Source of the DNA: Mangifera indica
Taxonomy: Eukaryota > Streptophyta > Magnoliopsida > Sapindales > Anacardiaceae
Assembly: GCF_011075055.1 (NCBI RefSeq)
Contig: NC_058137.1
Coordinates: forward strand, 25,033,463 to 25,097,462
Length of the DNA stretch: 64,000 nt
Direction of reading: 5' to 3'
Within the stretch, counting starts at the first letter, position 1. Each line of letters begins with the position of its first letter. Both the position numbers and the translations under genes were made by a program. The notes beneath the pieces were generated by a model that saw nothing but the letters and a program-made list of their open reading frames with translations, was not told the origin of the DNA and made no database searches. This document shows positions 60,450 to 64,000 of the stretch, piece by piece.

Positions 60450-61435
60450 TCAAACATTACATTTAACCCCCATATTATGACATAAAAACTAGACTTAACA
60501 AATAAAATTAAGTTTTAGGCTAAGATTGGCATAAATACCTTTTTTTGATGAATAGTATTTTTCGAATCGAATTCAGAAATACGAACTTCTTTCGTCCGAA
60601 TGAATCCCTACTAATTGATGTTGAAAAAAAAATGAAAGTGAGAGTGAGTGTTTGAGTGATATGAAAAGTGTGTGTAAATAAAATGAGTGAGGAAGGTTTA
60701 TATAGATGAGAGGAAGGTTAATTTCGACATTTTAGAAAAAGTAATGAAATAAATAAATAAATATGAAAATGCCTTTACAATGTAAAATATCCAAAAAACC
60801 CCATATTTATCTAAAATTCATTTAACCCCCCATACTTGTCAAACATTGCATTAAACCCCTATATTATGACATAAAAACTAGACTTAACAAATAAAATTAA
60901 ATTTTAGGCTAAGATTGGCATAAATATCTTTTTTTGATGAATAGTATTTTTTCGAGTCGAATTCAAAAATACGAACTTCTTTCGTCCGAACGAATCCTTA
61001 CTAATTGATGTTGAAAAAAAATGAAAGTAAGAGTGAGTGTTTGAGTGATATGAGAAGTATGTGTAAATAAAATGAGTAAGGAAAGTTTATATAGATGAGA
61101 GGAAGGGTAATTTTGATATTTTAGAAAAAGTTTGAAATAAATAAATAAATATGAAAATGCTTTTACAATGTAAAATATCCAAAAACCCCCCATATTTATC
61201 TGAAATTCATTTAACCCCTATAGTGAGTGAGGAGAGTTATATAAATGAGGGGAAGGGTAATTTTGATATTTTAGAAAAAGTTTGAAATAAATAAATAAAT
61301 ATCAAAATGCCTTTACAATATAAAATATCCAAAAAACCCCTATATTTATCTAAAATTATATTTAACCCCATAATGAGTGAGGAGAGTTATATAAACATAA
61401 AGAAAAGGGTAATTTTGGTATTTTAAAAAAAAGTC
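60450..61435. repeat. Right subterminal tandem duplication of the MULE-like element
   Basis: Two ~390-bp units (about 60451-60839 and 60840-61215) and two shorter partial units (about 61217-61370 and 61371-61435) share GACTTAACAAATAAAATTAA, CGAACTTCTTTCGTCCGAA, AGTGAGTGTTTGAGTGATAT and AAATGCCTTTACAATGTAAA. On the minus strand each full unit has a TATATAAACC box followed by a CT-rich leader, so it looks like a promoter pointing left, toward the protease gene's 3' side. Confidence 0.7.
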
Positions 61436-61821
61436 ATAGGCATTTTTTGTTTGGGAATAGTGATTTTGGGTATTTTAGCTTGGAAACAGTGATTTTGGGC
61501 ATTTTTGTTTAATGGGAGGGCATTTTGGCCATTTTTTAAAATTTCCCTAATTCAAGACCACTGTTACTCTGCTGCGTTCTCCTTGGCTGTTCTTTCACAT
61601 GATCATGTCCCGAGAGTTTGAGAATGGCATTCGCTGAAACTAGAGATTAGTGAAGCATCTGAGACCAGAGAAAATATGAAATGTCTACACTATAAATGAT
61701 CATTCATTCATCAAAAGAAATTTAGGGATCAGAATAGATCGATGTATTGTAATTCTGTCCCAATGGATATTCGCAGAAGTGAATTTTCCATTACGTTATT
61801 ATATTCCTTTCTTTCACTGTC

Positions 61822-62011
61822 TTGACTTGGGAGTCCACGGTGGGATCTTAAACAAGTATTAACTTTTAGAACCTTTCCATACGCCTTCTCTCACTGACTT
61901 GACCTTGGAGTCCATGGTAGGTGGGAGCTAGAACAGTTTATTGTTACAATGACTGTAGTTGCAGAAAACTGAAGTTCTTGACCTACTTTTCCATTTTAGC
62001 TCCCAGGTCAA
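61822..62011. promoter_or_regulatory. Cluster of four W-box cores upstream of the receptor-like protein gene
   Basis: TTGACT at 61822 and TTGACC at 61899 and 61978 lie on the plus strand; GGTCAA (TTGACC, minus strand) is at 62006. The first two lie in an imperfect 78-bp tandem repeat (CTTGACTTGGGAGTCCACGG / CTTGACCTTGGAGTCCATGG). W-boxes bind WRKY factors and are typical of defence-gene promoters. The motifs are seen; the regulation is inferred. Confidence 0.5.
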
Positions 62012-62093
62012 CACGCAAGCTGAGAAATATCTGATTGTTTTACACGTTTTTGTTCTTTTTATGGCAGAAGGATTGTGTCACTAAGTAGAAACA

Positions 62094-63724
62094 ATGAAAG
62101 AATCCATGAGTATCGTTGCTGCTCCTGCAATTCTTCTTTTTCTTGAGCTACTTGCCCTTTTAACCATTAACAGAAGCTTCTGCAATGGAATATCTGACTG
62201 GGGATTCTTCAGAAGTGAGAAACAAGGTCTTTTAAGGTTTAAGCAAGAGCTGAAATTGCCTTCCAATGGCCTCCCTCGTAGAAATCTTAAAGCAGCTTAT
62301 GAGCAGCCAAATCTGGCTGGTAAGATCATAACAATCTTTCTTTCCTTTGTTAATTTTAATCTTTTGATTTCATTGTAATTCTGGGTTGTTATATTTATGT
62401 CTTCAATTTCGTGATAGACGTCAAACAACTTCCCTGGAAGAATCTTCAATATCTTGACCTCCGATCCAACTTATTTGAAGGACGAATCCCAATTCCACCG
62501 CCTGGCATGAAAGTCTTCCTAGTATCAAACAATAAACTGACGGGAGAAATACCTGAGTTGATCTGCAATATGAGCACCATTGAAGTCCTTGATCTTTCCA
62601 ACAACAGCTTAACAGGTATCATTCCAGAATGTCTGGGGCACTTCAGCAACAGTTTGCGAGTGCTAGATCTTCAGAAAAACCAGTTCCATGGCAATATTCC
62701 GGGAGTATTTGGGAAGGACAATGATTTAAGGACCCTCAACATGAACAGCAATTTTTTGAAAGGGCCAATCCCAACATCTTTGCTTAATTGTACAAAGTTG
62801 GAAGTTCTAGATCTTGGAAGCAACAGCATAAACGGGACCTTCCCAGATTGGCTTGGCAAACTTCCGGATTTGCAGGTTCTTGTTCTTCATTCTAATAAAT
62901 TTTATGGTCCTGTGACTGAGCCTAAAAACAATTCTTATTTCTCTAAGTTGAGAATCTTTGATATCTCAAATAACAATTTTACTGGTTTATTACCAGTTAA
63001 GTACTTTGAAAATATGAAATCTATGATGAATGTTAGTGGTGAAGTTGAAAAGAAGCCTAAGTATATGGGAGACAGCTATTATGATGATTCAGTGACGCTT
63101 GTGATGAAAAATCTTGAGGTTAAACTATTGAAAATTCTCACCATTTTCTGCACCATTGATTTCTCGAATAACCACTTCCATGGTACAATCCCAGCAGTAA
63201 TTGGAAATTTTGTAGCACTTAATAACCTCAACCTTTCTCAAAATAGTCTTACAGGGAAGATTCCTCCATTGTTGGGTAATCTGAGAGGGCTCGAATCTTT
63301 AGACCTTTCTTCAAACAAGCTTAGTGGAAGAATTCCGGCGCAGTTAACAAATTTGACATTTCTTGCTGTTCTGAATCTGTCGCAAAACCAACTTGAGGGC
63401 CCTATTCCTGTGGGGAACCAATTCAATACGTTCTCAGATGATTCGTACTCAGGAAACCCAGGATTATGTGGGCCGCCGTTAACGAAGAAATGTAACGGTG
63501 GTGAAGCTTCCCAGCCATTTCCAGAAGGTGATGTAGACTCTAACAGTGATTTTGGCTGGAAAGTCGTGATGATGGGTTATGGAAGTGGCACGGTGGTTGG
63601 ATTATTCGTGGGATCTCTTGTGTTTTTAACAAGAAAGCCTCAATGGATTGTAGACATTGTTGAAGGGAAAGGCCACAAAGGGGTGAGAAAGCTGAAAAGC
63701 AAACACAAAATCAGGAGAAATTAG
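62094..63724 (+). CDS. Short receptor-like protein (LRR-RLP, Cf/EIX type), 2 exons, 510 aa, N-terminal LRRs missing
   Basis: Exon 1 is 62094-62319 and exon 2 is 62418-63724, joined in frame across a GT-AG intron. Exon 1 encodes a signal peptide (IVAAPAILLFLELLALLTIN) and a degenerate LRRNT segment (EKQGLLRFKQELKLPSNGL) without the usual paired cysteines. Exon 2 encodes about 12 LRRs of the plant extracellular type (for example LEVLDLGSNSINGTFPDWLG). An island domain (near KKPKYMGDSYYDDSVTLVMK) precedes the last four repeats, followed by the C-cap YSGNPGLCGPPLTKKC, an acidic spacer, a GxxxG-bearing membrane helix (GYGSGTVVGLFVGSLVFL) and a short basic tail. There is no kinase. Typical relatives have 25 or more LRRs, so most of the N-terminal half is lost. 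RLPs of this class sense apoplastic ligands at the plasma membrane with SOBIR1/BAK1. Whether this short form works is unknown. A 7-codon upstream ORF lies at 62061-62084. Confidence 0.85.
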
Positions 63725-64000
63725 TGTGGTTTTCTCATTTTGTTTCAGCCATATATAATGTGATAAACTTCAGCAATCACAATCTGCTTTCTCCTTTGCC
63801 TTAATGTTCTTTCCCTTATGAATTTAAATTCCTTGAGAATCCCAGAAATCATCATTAAAAAATTTAACCTTAAAATATTATTAAAGAAGATTTCAACCTC
63901 TTTTATCATTCTATTGTCTTGCAAAAACTTAACCGTCTTTACATTTTACTTACCTTCTTGGTTCATGCTGATTGATGAGCCTGATTTTTTGCGAATGGAT
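63725..64000 (+). other. 3' flank of the receptor-like protein gene
   Basis: This is probably 3' UTR and terminator DNA. No further gene is seen before the window ends. Confidence 0.4.

Larger units (their letters stand above)
55037..61547 (+). mobile_element. Large MULE-like element with a ULP1-type protease gene (~6.5 kb)
   Basis: The left end GGGAAATTATTAAAAATAG and the inverse of the right end GGGAAATTTTAAAAAATGG match, with weaker similarity inward (AAACAAAAATACCCAA versus AAACAAAAATGCCCAA), giving diverged terminal inverted repeats of roughly 100 bp. Inside lie a left subterminal tandem duplication, a ~119-bp repeat array, a broken DUF1985/C48 protease gene and a right subterminal tandem duplication. 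No mudrA-type transposase or SWIM domain was found. Mutator-like elements that carry a ULP1-like protease (the Kaonashi type) are known in plants, and this fits that class. No clear 9-bp target duplication is visible, so the borders need confirmation. Confidence 0.7.

Noticed and set aside
55028..61556. 9-bp target duplication around the large MULE-like element
   Set aside because: The flanks TTTATTTTG and TAATTCAAG do not match, so no duplication is claimed.

Overview
The window is a 64-kb piece of an AT-rich eudicot plant nuclear genome. It has spliced genes with GT-AG introns, Mutator-like (MULE), copia and gypsy debris, and long AT microsatellites. The host genes are of plant type: KU70, a plant POLD3, a UBTD-like protein and a Cf/EIX-type receptor-like protein. 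The species cannot be named from sequence alone.

1-26.9 kb is an accessory region built from repeated modules. Blocks at 1-2.8 kb recur at 3.5-7.0 kb. An ~8-kb block (about 7.07-14.99 kb) is repeated directly after itself (about 15.2-23.9 kb). Each big copy carries one member of a small two-exon gene of unrecognised function (11302, 20322), and a third member lies at 26356. The big copies differ by an 899-bp MULE-type MITE at 15423-16321. It has long terminal inverted repeats and a 9-bp target duplication, and the empty site is preserved in the other copy. Both copies also carry the same copia LTR/primer-binding-site fossil. A family of AT-rich palindromic MITE-like elements is scattered throughout.

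27.6-37.8 kb holds a complete 19-exon KU70 gene (627 aa), with one clear GC-AG intron. At 39.08-40.07 kb there is a probable transcription unit with two consecutive ORFs in the same frame, 15 nt apart, resembling upstream-ORF loci. 40.1-44.2 kb is intergenic: a MITE, a ~70-bp AT microsatellite and a decayed gypsy integrase. 44.2-48.3 kb encodes a 114-aa UBTD-type protein with a myristoylation-like N-terminus. 49.46-53.88 kb, minus strand, encodes DNA polymerase delta subunit 3, with a C-terminal PIP box and an E2F-like site at the start codon.

55.04-61.55 kb is a large MULE-like element carrying a broken DUF1985/ULP1 (C48) protease gene. It has tandem-duplicated subterminal regions at both ends and an internal array of about 15 copies of a ~119-bp repeat, with higher-order organisation and recurrent telobox motifs. 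62.09-63.72 kb is a short receptor-like protein gene that lacks most of the N-terminal LRRs, preceded by a cluster of W-boxes.

The host genes are independent of one another. KU70 (end joining) and POLD3 (replication and repair synthesis) both act in DNA metabolism, but their proximity looks coincidental. The points most worth a second look are the small triplicated gene family, the two-ORF locus, and the ULP1-MULE with its telobox-bearing satellite.
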